Source: Candidatus Dormiibacterota bacterium (GTDB taxonomy: Bacteria > Chloroflexota > Dormibacteria > Dormibacterales > Dormibacteraceae). From it: a stretch of DNA of 64,000 nt. The position numbers and the translations under genes are program-made. Shown in pieces: positions 51,510 through 59,929 of this stretch; within the stretch, counting starts at the first letter, position 1, and every line of letters starts with the position of its first letter. The notes under the pieces are model-generated. The model ran no database searches. It had not been told where the DNA came from and was given only the letters and a program-made list of their open reading frames with translations. Location: assembly GCA_003169845.1 (NCBI GenBank), contig PNAG01000002.1, positions 62,001-126,000 on the forward strand, read 5' to 3'.

Positions 51510-51896
51510 CTAGGTGGCGTTTCCGGCGGCCACGGCGCCCACCGCCATCAGGTCACCCTTCGAAAGCATCGCGATCGCCGAACCCGCGTCCATCACCGGC
51601 AGGTGCCCGATTCCGTGCTCGACCATGCGCTGCGCGGCGACCCCCGCATCGTCGCCGGGAACGACCGTGATCGCGTCTTCGGTCATGTACTCGTCGACCG
51701 CCGTCACGTCCAGGCTCGCCTCTTCGGCGACGGCCTTCACCACGTCGGCCTCGCTGAGCACGCCGACGAGAGTGCCTTCGTCAAGCACGGCGAGCGCACC
51801 AACGTGATTGCGGGCCATCTTCTGAGCTGCTTCGACGAGCGTGTCCGTCACCTCGGCGGTAATCAGGTTATTGCTGCACAAGCTCTCCACCTTCAT
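51510..51896 (-). CDS. Two-CBS-domain protein (Hrp1-like)
   Basis: 128 residues consisting almost only of a CBS pair: VESLCSNNLITAEVTDTLVE with ALAVLDEGTLVGVLSEADVV, and VDEYMTEDAITVVPGD with HLPVMDAGSAIAMLSKGDLM. It resembles the dormancy protein Hrp1 (Rv2626c) in size and layout. ATG 51896 has a GAGGTGA site; the upstream frame is not coding. Tandem boxes lie 60-97 bp upstream, shared with the divergent DUF998 gene. Confidence 0.82.
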   Translation of the reverse strand: MKVESLCSNNLITAEVTDTLVEAAQKMARNHVGALAVLDEGTLVGVLSEADVVKAVAEEASLDVTAVDEYMTEDAITVVPGDDAGVAAQRMVEHGIGHLPVMDAGSAIAMLSKGDLMAVGAVAAGNAT

Positions 51897-51955
51897 GGTC
51901 GTCACCTCACTAGCTACTTCAGGGACAGTGTCCGGCCGATGCGGAGGCGGGTCAT

Positions 51956-51993
51956 GGGCCGACTGGCCCTGAAACCAGGGGACGAAAGCCGGG
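51956..51993 (+). promoter_or_regulatory. Tandem DosR-like boxes between the CBS and DUF998 genes
   Basis: GGGCCGACTGGCCCT (51956-51970) and GGGACGAAAGCCGGG (51979-51993) start 23 bp apart. The first matches GGG, C5, G10 and CCCT, the second has a complete GGGAC half. Both divergent starts (51896 and 52025) lie within 32-60 bp of the nearer box. Confidence 0.6.
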
Positions 51994-52024
51994 CGGTTTC
52001 GCCGGCGTGAGCGGCGGGCATAAC

Positions 52025-52675
52025 ATGGTCTTGGTGATCCCCCTCGACTGGCGCCGCGCGGCCGGCTTGGCCGCTCTGGCCGCGCCGCTTTTGATGTGGT
52101 TTGAATTCCTGACAATGGGGATCTCGCGCCATGGCTACAACCTGCTGACGCGGCCGTTCAGCGACCTGGCCACGCGCGGCACGCCAAATGCCGACCTTTT
52201 CGCCCTCGGATTCTTCTTCGTTCCCGGCTTGCTCACGATCGTATTGGGCGTCGGCCTCTGGTTCGCCATCAAGGGCGGCCAGGCGTGGCGTGCCGGAGCG
52301 CTCCTGGTCGTATTCAGCGGGGTTTTCATGGTGGCCGTCGGGAGCTTCCCCCAGGATCCCAGCTCCTTCGTGGCGACTCTTCTGCACGGCATGATGGCCC
52401 AGACCTGTTTCGCGATCGCCAGCGTGGCACCGCTGGTCCTGGTCGCGGGATCGGCCAGCCATACCAATCTCGCTCCGCCCCGCCGGCTTTGGCTGGCGGC
52501 GGGCATCGCGGCCATCGCCATCGAGGTCCTTGCTATCGCCCTTCGCCCGCTGATGTCCTATCCCGATGGTCTCTTCCAGAGGCCGTTCACGCTCGTGTTG
52601 ACCATCTGGTTCATAACCACCGGCGCCTGGCTGCTGAAAGGCCGTAGGTTCGAGGGTCTTTCGGTCCCTGACTAG
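52025..52675 (+). CDS. DUF998 membrane protein (paralogue 2)
   Basis: About 215 residues with six hydrophobic helices and DUF998 features (RPFSDLATRGTPNADLF, FPQDPSSFVATLLHGMMA). I chose ATG 52025; GTG 52007 in frame is possible. It is divergent from the CBS gene and its start lies 32 bp after the nearer DosR-like box. Function unknown; the repeated occurrence with Usp/CBS genes in this block suggests a link to the dormant envelope. Confidence 0.75.
   Translation: MVLVIPLDWRRAAGLAALAAPLLMWFEFLTMGISRHGYNLLTRPFSDLATRGTPNADLFALGFFFVPGLLTIVLGVGLWFAIKGGQAWRAGALLVVFSGVFMVAVGSFPQDPSSFVATLLHGMMAQTCFAIASVAPLVLVAGSASHTNLAPPRRLWLAAGIAAIAIEVLAIALRPLMSYPDGLFQRPFTLVLTIWFITTGAWLLKGRRFEGLSVPD
52654..52669 (+). 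promoter_or_regulatory. Single DosR-like box upstream of the acyltransferase gene
   Basis: GGGTCTTTCGGTCCCT ends 36 bp before the TTG start at 52706. It keeps a GGG and a TCCCT half but is 16 bp rather than 15, and no partner is found 23 bp away on either side. It is the weakest member of the set and lies at the 3' end of the DUF998 gene. Confidence 0.4.
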
Positions 52676-52705
52676 CCGTCCGGCAGGACGGAAACTCGAT
52701 TCGAG

Positions 52706-53911
52706 TTGAGCTCGGAACGGATCCATTACCTCGACTGGCTGAAGGTGCTGATCGTGTATGGCATCGTGCTGTTTCACGTGGCGCTTGTCTTCTCATTTGG
52801 CACCTGGCTGGTCTCCAACCACGAGCGGAGCCTCATCCTCAGCGCCTTCGCCGGCTTCTGCTTTCCGTGGGGCATACCCGCGATGTTCCTGATCGCCGGA
52901 GCGGACGCCTGGTTCGGGCTCCGCTCTCGCTCGCTCGCAGACTTCCTGCGCAGGCGCTTTCTACGCCTGGTGGTTCCGCTCGTGCCCGGCCTCCTGGTGC
53001 TGTCCCCTCTGCAGCGGTTCGTGACGAGCTCCAATCCGCCGCCTTCCATCGACACCTTCTGGGCCTTCTACACGTCATTCTTCCGCAACATTCATTTCAG
53101 CTGGACGCTGCAGTTCATCAGCCAGTACTGGCTGCACCTGTGGTTTCTCGCGTATCTCTTTGCGATCACGCTTGTGTGTACGCCAGTCCTGGTGTGGCTG
53201 CGAAAGCCCGCCGGCCGGCGCCTGACGTCCTGGATGGTCGCCCTCGCCTGCCGAAGGGGGGGAGTACTCGTGCTGGCTGTACCGCTGGCACTCACCCAGT
53301 TAGTCCTGCGCCCCCGGTTCCCCGCGTACCAGGACTGGGCCGACGTCGCGACCTACACGGTCGCTTTCCTGTGGGGGGCGATCTTCTTCAGCGACCGGCG
53401 CTTCGAAGCAGCGATCCGGCGGCAGGTTCTCTGGCTCCTGGCCGCCGGCACGCTGACCATGTTGGGCATCGGTCTCCTGACGTACTTCACGCATATTCAG
53501 GCCACGGGCGACAGTGGAGCGCAGGCTCCGGCGCAGCTGGCGCAATCGTTCCTCTGGAGCCTGTTCGTATGGTCGTGGCTGCTCGCGGTCCTGTATCTGG
53601 GCATACGGTGGCTCAACTTCCCGAATCGCATGCTGCGATACGCGGAGGAGTCGGTCCTGCCTGTGTATGTGATCCACCATCCAGTCGTGCTGCTGATCGC
53701 GTCGTTCGTGGTCACGTGGAACCTTGGGGTCTGGCCCAAGTTCGCGGTGATCCTGATGATGGTGGCAATCCTGACGCTTGGAATCTATGAATTCGGCGTT
53801 CGACGATGGCGTGCCACCCGGCTGATGTTCGGTCTCAACCCGGTGTTGGCAGCTTCGACCAAATCATCTCAACCCGCATCGCGCTCACCCATTCAGTCGA
53901 CGCCCGCGTGA
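52706..53911 (+). CDS. Acyltransferase-3 (OafA-like) integral membrane protein
   Basis: 401 residues with about ten helices. It opens with the acyltransferase-3 signature RIHYLDWLKVLIVYGIVLFH (conserved His at its end) and contains MFLIAGADAWFGLRSRS, typical of O-acyltransferases that modify cell-surface sugars or lipids. TTG 52706 is the probable start. Donor and acceptor are unknown. It follows the second DUF998 gene. Confidence 0.82.
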   Translation: MSSERIHYLDWLKVLIVYGIVLFHVALVFSFGTWLVSNHERSLILSAFAGFCFPWGIPAMFLIAGADAWFGLRSRSLADFLRRRFLRLVVPLVPGLLVLSPLQRFVTSSNPPPSIDTFWAFYTSFFRNIHFSWTLQFISQYWLHLWFLAYLFAITLVCTPVLVWLRKPAGRRLTSWMVALACRRGGVLVLAVPLALTQLVLRPRFPAYQDWADVATYTVAFLWGAIFFSDRRFEAAIRRQVLWLLAAGTLTMLGIGLLTYFTHIQATGDSGAQAPAQLAQSFLWSLFVWSWLLAVLYLGIRWLNFPNRMLRYAEESVLPVYVIHHPVVLLIASFVVTWNLGVWPKFAVILMMVAILTLGIYEFGVRRWRATRLMFGLNPVLAASTKSSQPASRSPIQSTPA

Positions 53912-54197
53912 CGCAGCCGCAGCGGGCATCCTGGTAGGTCCCGCGGATAGAGGACCGAAAGACCCTGACGAAAGTCACCCGCTGCGCCTACGCTCGTAGA
54001 GTCCCGAGGGACTGAGTAGGGTAAACCGGAAGATACCGAACGTTGATTAGGTCGAAGGCCGAAGGGCTGAAAACCGGAAGACGAATAGGGCACTTCAGGG
54101 TAAACAGGAAGGTTCCTCGGGACAATTCTTTGTTCACTTCGGACCTCATTCCCTGGGCGTCTGCACTGTCCGGCCGCAGATGAGCGCGCGACGAAGG
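53912..54197. other. Intergenic region without a gene
   Basis: Contains several short purine-rich repeats of the type GGAAGA and AGGACCGAAAGACCCT (53951-53966), the latter loosely DosR-box-like, but no gene. Confidence 0.35.
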
Positions 54198-54235
54198 CGG
54201 GCTCCTGCCCCTGCCAACCAGAGACCATCGACCCT
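54198..54235 (+). promoter_or_regulatory. Tandem DosR-like boxes upstream of the AMIN-like lipoprotein
   Basis: CGGGCTCCTGCCCCT (54198-54212) and GAGACCATCGACCCT (54221-54235) start 23 bp apart. By my count each matches nine of eleven defined positions. The second ends 35 bp before the ATG at 54271. I found this pair by looking at the distance predicted from the other sites, so it is a useful internal test. Confidence 0.6.
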
Positions 54236-54270
54236 ATTCGCCGAACGAGGCGGGCTCCAGTCTGGTTCTC

Positions 54271-54873
54271 ATGCGCGTACCAGCTGCCACAACCCTTGCC
54301 GCATTGATCGTTTTACTCGCTGCCTGTGGCTCTAGTTCACCCGGCGGCTACTCATCCTCGCCTACCCCCAGCACCAGCGCTTCGCCGCCGGCTGAGCCAA
54401 CCCCGTCGCCGTCACCCAATCCATCACCGATCGCATCACCATCGCCGTCGCCCAGCCCGATCGCCTGTCTCCCACAGCAGGGCGGCACCGCGTCCAGGGC
54501 CACGATCACAGATGTGCGCGTCGGCTCGCATCCGGGCTATGACCGCCTGGTCGTCGAGTTCAGCGGTGGCCTGCCGGCATACAAACTGGTGGCGCAGGAT
54601 CCGTCGACCTTCGTCGGTCCCTACAGCGGCAAGCCTGTGAGCGTGGCCGGAAGCGCCGGAATCCACCTCTTCATCTACAACATGGACATTCCGCCTTCGT
54701 TTCAGCACGGCACGAATCTCCGGCCGGGCTACAGCGTGCTGAAGCAGGTCCTCGTGATGGCGGTCTTCGAAGGTCAGGCCGACATTGCGCTCGGCCTCGG
54801 GAGCGAGGCGTGCCCGTCAGCGTCGACGCTCAGCAACCCGTACCGCCTGGTGATCGACTTGCCGGCCCAATAA
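54271..54873 (+). CDS. Lipoprotein with Pro/Ser-rich linker and AMIN-like domain
   Basis: 200 residues: lipobox LLAACGS (Cys near 19), a linker of Pro-Ser repeats (residues 28-68), and a beta-rich C-terminal domain (TDVRVGSHPGYDRLVVEFSG, through PYRLVIDLPA) of the AMIN-like type found in cell-wall-associated proteins. It would be tethered to the membrane and reach into the peptidoglycan. It is followed 25 bp later by a small SHOCT gene and is preceded by a box pair. Confidence 0.8.
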   Translation: MRVPAATTLAALIVLLAACGSSSPGGYSSSPTPSTSASPPAEPTPSPSPNPSPIASPSPSPSPIACLPQQGGTASRATITDVRVGSHPGYDRLVVEFSGGLPAYKLVAQDPSTFVGPYSGKPVSVAGSAGIHLFIYNMDIPPSFQHGTNLRPGYSVLKQVLVMAVFEGQADIALGLGSEACPSASTLSNPYRLVIDLPAQ

Positions 54874-54898
54874 AACAAACAAAGAGGGAGTGAGCGAG

Positions 54899-55117
54899 AT
54901 GATGTGGGGCTATGACGCGGGCGGTTGGTTCTGGATGGTGCCGGTCATGCTGCTGATCTGGGGAGGGGTGATAGCGGCGATCGTGCTGGTGGCCCGCGCG
55001 CTTGGTGCACCTCGCACAGAGGGGGACGAAGCCTTGCAGACCCTTCGGAGGCGTTTGGCAGCGGGCGAAATCAGCCCGGACGACTACGAAAGGATGAAAA
55101 GGCTCTTGCAGTCCTAA
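54899..55117 (+). CDS. Small membrane protein with SHOCT domain
   Basis: 72 residues from ATG 54899 (AGAGGGAG at 54883-54890, 8 bp spacing; GTG 54890 is possible). One transmembrane helix (FWMVPVMLLIWGGVIAAIVLV) and a C-terminal SHOCT motif LQTLRRRLAAGEISPDDYER, then MKRLL. SHOCT segments mediate oligomer contacts in many short proteins. It is probably co-transcribed with the lipoprotein. Confidence 0.8.
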   Translation: MMWGYDAGGWFWMVPVMLLIWGGVIAAIVLVARALGAPRTEGDEALQTLRRRLAAGEISPDDYERMKRLLQS

Positions 55118-55653
55118 GCAGGCGGATCCCGGTCGAGTGTGAGTTGACCGGCGTCCACCTGCTCGGCAACGGAGCGGCCGAGGGCGTTGCGGGCCAACAC
55201 GCCGGCGATTCGTTCAACGAAGTCCTCAGCGGTTGCTTGAGCGACGGCGTACATCGCGACCGCGTCGGCCGCGCGGCCGAGGACGCCACCGGGCGGTGCG
55301 TAGTGGCCGTCGAGCTCGAGCTGATTGGTGCCGTCGTGGACTCGATAAAGCCGGAGCCGGCCTTCGAAGGTAGGAAAGAGGGCTTCCCCTTCGAGGGAGC
55401 GCCACGTGATAGGAACGACAACCTCCTCCTCTTCGATCTGGGCACCGGAGACCTTCATCCGAGCGTGGCGGGCCAGGCGGCCGAACGCAGTGTCAGCCTC
55501 CAGCTCGGTGATCTTGCCGGTCGCGGACTCATACATGCCCGGCATCCAGTTTGCAGGTCCCTCCGAGAGCGCGTCGCGAAGCTTGTCGTACTCTCCAATC
55601 ACCTTCTGGTGCGCTGAAACGAGTCGGTCTGGTGGGATCGTTTTATGCTCCAC
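55114..55653 (-). CDS. Hypothetical protein, possible SRPBCC-like fold
   Basis: 179 residues from GTG 55653. The pattern (VVVPITWRSLEGEALFPTFE with EGRLRLYRVHDGTNQLELDG, then a long C-terminal helix with TAEDFVERIAGVLARNALG) resembles START/SRPBCC lipid-binding proteins, but I am not certain. Its start lies 36 bp from a strong tandem box pair, so it is likely a regulon member. Confidence 0.6.
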   Translation of the reverse strand: MEHKTIPPDRLVSAHQKVIGEYDKLRDALSEGPANWMPGMYESATGKITELEADTAFGRLARHARMKVSGAQIEEEEVVVPITWRSLEGEALFPTFEGRLRLYRVHDGTNQLELDGHYAPPGGVLGRAADAVAMYAVAQATAEDFVERIAGVLARNALGRSVAEQVDAGQLTLDRDPPA

Positions 55654-55689
55654 GAACCCAGGGTACTTCGCACTCCGCACGCGACACCC

Positions 55690-55727
55690 GAGTCGATGGA
55701 CCCGGCAAGCCCGTGGCTTAAGGCCCT
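55690..55727 (-). promoter_or_regulatory. Tandem DosR-like boxes upstream of the SRPBCC-like gene
   Basis: GAGTCGATGGACCCG (55690-55704) and GTGGCTTAAGGCCCT (55713-55727) start 23 bp apart. The second matches nine of eleven defined positions of GGGACTTNNGNCCCT by my count, including CTT and GNCCCT. They precede the minus-strand start at 55653 by 36 bp. Confidence 0.6.
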
Positions 55728-56161
55728 AAGCCCGCTGGACGATGCCGTCTTCTCCACGCCGACGCTGGTCGTCATCCAACCCGGTTGCACGTGCCGTCAG
55801 GACGTCAGAACATCGGACATCCGGCCCTGGAAGGTCAGCGCGATGGCCGGTAACCTGAAGTTGGTTCCGGGAGCCGATGGGCAAGGGCCGGGGCGAACCC
55901 CCGCAAGGGAGGGATGCTTGAGCCTCAAACCTACGACTACCCGGGACCAGTAGGCTGTCCAAGCCGTCGGCTGCGGATGCGGCGCTCGCCGCGCCGGATC
56001 GTCGGTCCCAATCTGGTGTCGCGCCCTGACCCTACTCGGTACGGTCTTCTGACCCGGATGGGCTGTTAGGTCAAACCCCACCTGCTGTCGCGCGCGACAA
56101 ATCGACAGCGGCAAGCGACCTGGAGTTGTGGCTAGCGCCGGCTGGGCTTGCCGTCCTGCGC
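55728..56161. other. Intergenic region without a gene
   Basis: About 430 bp with no recognised gene, RNA or repeat. Several frames cross it but none has a start with a ribosome-binding site or family features. It lies between the end of the PfkB-family gene and the box pair of the SRPBCC-like gene. Confidence 0.4.
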
Positions 56162-57136
56162 TCAGAACTCCTCGGCGACGAGCTCCGGATGCATGTTGAC
56201 GACCGCCAGCAGGCGTCGACGCCGCAAGAGGCCGGGCGTGGCTCCGAAAACGCCGACGACGTGTGCCGCTTGCACGGTCCCCCATGCCATCGCCACCGCC
56301 AGGGGGCGGCCCAGCTGCAGGGCAACCATGACCGTGGCCCCGTAGCCGTCGCCGGCGCCCGTCCGGTCCACCAGGGGGACGGGCAGCACCCCGGTCCGCA
56401 GATACAGGTCCCCATCGAAGGCATAGGAGCCGTGAGTCCCATCGGTCATAACCACTGTCTTCGGTCCCAAGCGGTGCAGCGCCTCAAGCAGTGCCTTTGG
56501 TTGATCGTCCACGTGCGTGAGCTCGCACGCCTCGTGGCGGTTGAGGAGCAGGAGGTCGCTCATTTTCAGGAGGGGGGACAGTGCGCGCGCGCCCATTCGG
56601 AGCTGGTGCGTACCAGGGCTGAAGGCGAGCCGGCAGGGATTTCGCTCCAGATGGCAGCGGAGATCTCTGTGCAGCCGGTTGACGGCTGCTCCCCGAGGCC
56701 CGACTGATGTGGCGTAGATCCAGGCGGCTCGCGGCAGCTCGGGCAGGTGGTAGCTCCGGGGTTGGTGCCAGACGAAGAGCGTTCGCTCGCCGCGGTACAC
56801 CAAAGCCGTGCTGGCGTTGGTCGTGTGCCTGTGGTCGAGCGCCATCAGCGACGTGTCGATGCCTTCGCCGTCCAGGTCGCTCCGAATCGAATCGCCTTCA
56901 GCGTCGGCGCCTGTGACCCCGTAGATCCCCACCCGCAGGCCCAGCCGGGCAGCGGCGACGCCCGCGTTGATGCAGCTGCCGCCAAGCGAGCGGTGGAGTT
57001 CGTCCACCGGGATCTTGTCCGCGTAGTCGATGCAGAGCTGCGTTTGATCCGGATGCAGCCTGAGGGCGAGGTGGGCGTCGTGGATCTTGAGGAAGGTATC
57101 GATCGTGGGATCGCCGATGGTGATCAGGTCCAGCAT
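56162..57136 (-). CDS. PfkB-family carbohydrate kinase
   Basis: 324 residues from ATG 57136 (GAGGCGAAG site). The ribokinase fold is marked by the N-terminal DLITIGDPTIDTFLKIHDA, LGGSCINAGVAAARLG (substrate loop) and the C-terminal DRTGAGDGYGATV, whose second Asp is the catalytic base. Mycobacterial dormancy regulons include a PfkB kinase (Rv2029c). The sugar is unknown (fructose-6-phosphate, ribose or similar). It shares its upstream region, with two boxes, with the divergent OsmC gene. Confidence 0.85.
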   Translation of the reverse strand: MLDLITIGDPTIDTFLKIHDAHLALRLHPDQTQLCIDYADKIPVDELHRSLGGSCINAGVAAARLGLRVGIYGVTGADAEGDSIRSDLDGEGIDTSLMALDHRHTTNASTALVYRGERTLFVWHQPRSYHLPELPRAAWIYATSVGPRGAAVNRLHRDLRCHLERNPCRLAFSPGTHQLRMGARALSPLLKMSDLLLLNRHEACELTHVDDQPKALLEALHRLGPKTVVMTDGTHGSYAFDGDLYLRTGVLPVPLVDRTGAGDGYGATVMVALQLGRPLAVAMAWGTVQAAHVVGVFGATPGLLRRRRLLAVVNMHPELVAEEF

Positions 57137-57183
57137 CTCTTCGCCTCTGAGGTCAGGCTGGCAGTTCCCCGGCTGGCACCACA

Positions 57184-57221
57184 GGGCCCAAGTACCCAGT
57201 CGCCACGGGCCCTTGGGCCCT
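57184..57221 (+). promoter_or_regulatory. Tandem DosR-like boxes between the PfkB and OsmC genes
   Basis: GGGCCCAAGTACCCA (57184-57198) and GGGCCCTTGGGCCCT (57207-57221) start 23 bp apart. The second is nearly palindromic and the cleanest example of the local consensus. The distances to the divergent starts (57136 and 57270) are about 48 bp each. Confidence 0.65.
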
Positions 57222-57269
57222 AGCCATGCGGTCTCGACAGGCCGAGCCTGGACGGTGGAGGCAATTGCA

Positions 57270-57749
57270 TTGGCAAGAATCACCGTCAAGCACCGGCACC
57301 GCCAGAGTTTCGACATCCGGGTACGGGGCTACGCGCTGATATCCGACGAACCGGTCACCGTGGGTGGTGATGACGAGGGCCCGACGCCCACGGAGCTCAT
57401 GGTTGCCGGCCTTGCCGCATGCGCCGCCGACGAAGCCGTCAAGTGCCTGGCGGCGATCGGCGAGAGGTTCGAGCCCACAGAGGTCGGAGCCGACTTCGAC
57501 TGGGATTCCGAAGGCTGCAGGATCACGTCCATACGGCTCGAGGTTACGGTTCCAGACGTGATCAGCACGAGCGCCAGGAATGACGTGCTGCAGGCGATGC
57601 AGTCCTGCCCGGCACGGAAGATGTTGGCGGAGCCGCCGAGCGTCGAATACGGATTTAGAGTCGGAGGTGCTCCCATGGTCCTGGGGCCAGGTCTGGATGG
57701 CGGTTCATGGCCGAAGGAGCCGCCCCCGGACGTCGATTCGCAGGACTGA
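57270..57749 (+). CDS. OsmC/Ohr-family peroxide reductase-like protein
   Basis: 159 residues from TTG 57270, preceded by GGTGGAGG. It shows OsmC features: GPTPTELMVAGLAACAADEA with one of the two catalytic cysteines (CAAD position) and the second in MQSCPARKML. OsmC/Ohr proteins reduce organic hydroperoxides through this thiol pair. It is divergent from a PfkB kinase with a tandem box between them. Confidence 0.82.
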   Translation: MARITVKHRHRQSFDIRVRGYALISDEPVTVGGDDEGPTPTELMVAGLAACAADEAVKCLAAIGERFEPTEVGADFDWDSEGCRITSIRLEVTVPDVISTSARNDVLQAMQSCPARKMLAEPPSVEYGFRVGGAPMVLGPGLDGGSWPKEPPPDVDSQD

Positions 57750-57789
57750 GGCTGACACAAACCGACGCCAGGGATCGAAGCCTGACGCT

Positions 57790-58653
57790 CTATGAGCGTC
57801 TGCGCGATGGAGCGATCACAACGGGACGGCGCGTGCGATGAATGACAGCCTCAGCCGCGCCGGCGGCGACGTCACCGCCCTCCCAACCCAGCGTTCTCGT
57901 GCCGAGGACAATCATGTCCGCCCCGGTTACCATCACCTCTCGAGCGATTTCAGGAGCGAGACCGCGCCGATTGTCTATCATGCGGGACCTCACCTCGACA
58001 TCGGCTTTTTTGAGCACAGCCACCGCTGCTGTGACCGCCGCTTGGTCCGGGTCGGCGGTAGACGCTGACTCGGCAAGCTCGACGGTGTCGCCCAATGTGT
58101 GGCCCACACACACGACCTCCACTGAAGCCTTGAGTGCGCGGGCGAGCTCAGCGGTTGCGGCGACCGGCCGCTCCGGATCACCTTCACCGTTGATGACGAG
58201 CACTATCCGCCGCGGGTTCAGGTTTGTCGTAGCACCCGCGGGCACAATGACGACCGGACAGAGCGCGCTCATGGCGACCTCGTGACTGACGCTGCCCAGC
58301 AAGATGCCGGTCAGCTCGCCGCGTGCTCTTGAGCCCATGAGGATAAGGTCGGCGCCCAGACGGGCGGCGGTGCCGATTATCTCCCCGGCAACCTCTCGGC
58401 GTTTGCAGCCCCGTACTTCCCCATTTGCTTTGACGCCTGCCATGACAAGATCCTTGACGACGTCGTCGACCAGCCCGCGCACAACCTCGAACTCTCGCCG
58501 GCGCTGCTCCTCCGGATCACGCTTGCGTGTTTCCGGCACCAGCAAGCTGAGCACGGTGACCGCGGCATTGAGCTTGGGCGCCAGGTGCACCGCCAGGCGG
58601 GTTGCCCCCCCCGACGGCGCGCCGCGATCGATCGCCAGCAAGACGTGCTTCAC
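57790..58653 (-). CDS. Tandem universal stress protein
   Basis: 287 residues, two Usp domains (1-140, 148-287) with ATP-binding loops LILMGSRARGELTGILLGS, then VSHEVAMSAL, and IVLGTRTLGWEGGD...AAEAVIH. The first domain keeps the G-2x-G-9x-G(S/T) pattern; the second is altered. It may bind ATP and act on persistence, as in Rv2623. The upstream region is shared with a CBS gene and carries a box pair. Confidence 0.9.
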   Translation of the reverse strand: MKHVLLAIDRGAPSGGATRLAVHLAPKLNAAVTVLSLLVPETRKRDPEEQRRREFEVVRGLVDDVVKDLVMAGVKANGEVRGCKRREVAGEIIGTAARLGADLILMGSRARGELTGILLGSVSHEVAMSALCPVVIVPAGATTNLNPRRIVLVINGEGDPERPVAATAELARALKASVEVVCVGHTLGDTVELAESASTADPDQAAVTAAVAVLKKADVEVRSRMIDNRRGLAPEIAREVMVTGADMIVLGTRTLGWEGGDVAAGAAEAVIHRTRRPVVIAPSRRRS

Positions 58654-58711
58654 GACATCAAGCTATGCCGTCGGACCACCGAAGGCGATAGTCGAGGGCC
58701 CTGGCAACGAC

Positions 58712-58749
58712 GGGACCTTCGGCCCCTCTGGGATGGGTAAGGTTCCTCT
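58712..58749 (+). promoter_or_regulatory. Tandem DosR-like boxes between the Usp and CBS genes
   Basis: GGGACCTTCGGCCCC (58712-58726) and GGGTAAGGTTCCTCT (58735-58749) start 23 bp apart. The first is the closest match in the window to the mycobacterial DosR motif GGGACTTTCGGCCCT; the second is weak. They lie between divergent starts 58653 and 58787. Confidence 0.6.
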
Positions 58750-58786
58750 GGGAACAGCGTCGGCGACGGTTTACGGTGGGGTCACG

Positions 58787-59224
58787 ATGAGAGTTGTACG
58801 CCGAGTCGACCACCCGGCCACCAGCACCACGGTTCGAGAGGTGATGGGGAAGTCAACGGTGTGCGCGGACCCGCGGCAGTCCCTGGTGGACGCTGCAGCC
58901 GAGATGCGCGCCCACCGGACCAGCACCCTGGCGGTGCTCGACGGTGAAGCGATCGTCGGCATCGTCACCGAGCGTGACTTCATGCGTGCGATCGCGGATG
59001 GCCGCGACCCCGCCACCACGCATATCTCCGAGTACATGACTTACGAGCCCCTGACTATCGAGGCCGGGAAGCTGGCGGCCGAGGCGGCGGCCATGATGGT
59101 CAAACATCACGTGAGGCACATTCCCGTGACCGACGGAGGCCGGCTGATCGGCTTCCTTTCAGCCCGCGATCTGCTCGCCTTGACACCCTGGCCGCTAAAC
59201 CTGCCGATCGGCGAGAGCTGGTGA
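58787..59224 (+). CDS. Two-CBS-domain protein (Hrp1-like)
   Basis: 145 residues of a compact CBS pair (VREVMGKSTVCADPRQSL with TLAVLDGEAIVGIVTERDFM; ISEYMTYEPLTIEAGKL with HIPVTDGGRLIGFLSARDLL). ATG 58787 is used. CBS domains would sense AMP/ATP or a similar ligand. It is divergent from a Usp gene with a box pair between, and its own 3' end abuts another Usp gene on the opposite strand. Confidence 0.85.
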   Translation: MRVVRRVDHPATSTTVREVMGKSTVCADPRQSLVDAAAEMRAHRTSTLAVLDGEAIVGIVTERDFMRAIADGRDPATTHISEYMTYEPLTIEAGKLAAEAAAMMVKHHVRHIPVTDGGRLIGFLSARDLLALTPWPLNLPIGESW

Positions 59225-59241
59225 GCTGATTCCGACTCGGG

Positions 59242-59790
59242 CTATTTCGTCCTGCGCTTGGGAGTCCCGACGGTTTTCGCTGTCGATGGCGATGGTTGAC
59301 TGCTCGCCGCTTGGCGATCCGATCGCGGCTGCACGGCGGTTGAGATCAAGAGGATGGGTCGCTTGGAATGAAGGACCAACTCGTGGCTCACGCTACCCAG
59401 CACCAGTTCCGCGACCCCGCCCCGGCCTCGGCGGCCAACCACGATCACGTCCGCATCGATGCCGTCAGCGACCTTTGCGATCACCGATGCCGGCCGGCCG
59501 TCTTCCATGACTGTCCGGTATTGGACTCCGGCGTCTCTCAAGGGCTTGCACCACATCCCTTCGAACTCCTTGGTCATCTCGGCTCGCCACTCTGGGTCGA
59601 ATTGCGGTGGCGCGATTGCAGTCACATACCCGGTGTCGAAGTAGACAGGCGGGGAGATCGCGAACACCGCGACCACTTCGGACCCCATGCCTTTGGCCAT
59701 TCGCACTGCCCAATCGAGCGCCGCCTCAGAGTGCTCGGAGCCGTCCACACCGACGACGATCCGACTGATGCCAGAGCGCTGTGTCGCCAT
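59242..59790 (-). CDS. Single-domain universal stress protein
   Basis: 182 residues with one Usp domain (IVVGVDGSEHSEAALDWAVR start, VIVVGRRGRGGVAELVLGSV with SHELVLHSK as ATP-binding loop) and a short basic tail. The AAGGAG site fixes ATG 59790. It converges with the CBS gene and is divergent from the HAD-ATPase fusion, sharing its box-containing upstream region. Confidence 0.9.
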   Translation of the reverse strand: MATQRSGISRIVVGVDGSEHSEAALDWAVRMAKGMGSEVVAVFAISPPVYFDTGYVTAIAPPQFDPEWRAEMTKEFEGMWCKPLRDAGVQYRTVMEDGRPASVIAKVADGIDADVIVVGRRGRGGVAELVLGSVSHELVLHSKRPILLISTAVQPRSDRQAASSQPSPSTAKTVGTPKRRTK

Positions 59791-59857
59791 CTTCGACTCC
59801 TTTTCCACCCGGCTTACTCGATGTGATGAGCATTCACGATTTCGGCCTCGATGGGTC

Positions 59858-59895
59858 GGGCTCTTGGTCCCCTCACCTTGAGGACCCTCGACCCT
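59858..59895 (+). promoter_or_regulatory. Tandem DosR-like boxes between the Usp and HAD-ATPase genes
   Basis: GGGCTCTTGGTCCCC (59858-59872) and AGGACCCTCGACCCT (59881-59895) start 23 bp apart. The proximal box ends 35 bp before ATG 59930, which supports that start over the TTG at 59897; the Usp start (59790) is 68 bp away. Confidence 0.6.
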
Positions 59896-59929
59896 GTTGA
59901 CTGAGCTATCGGTCGGTCAGCCTGGATTC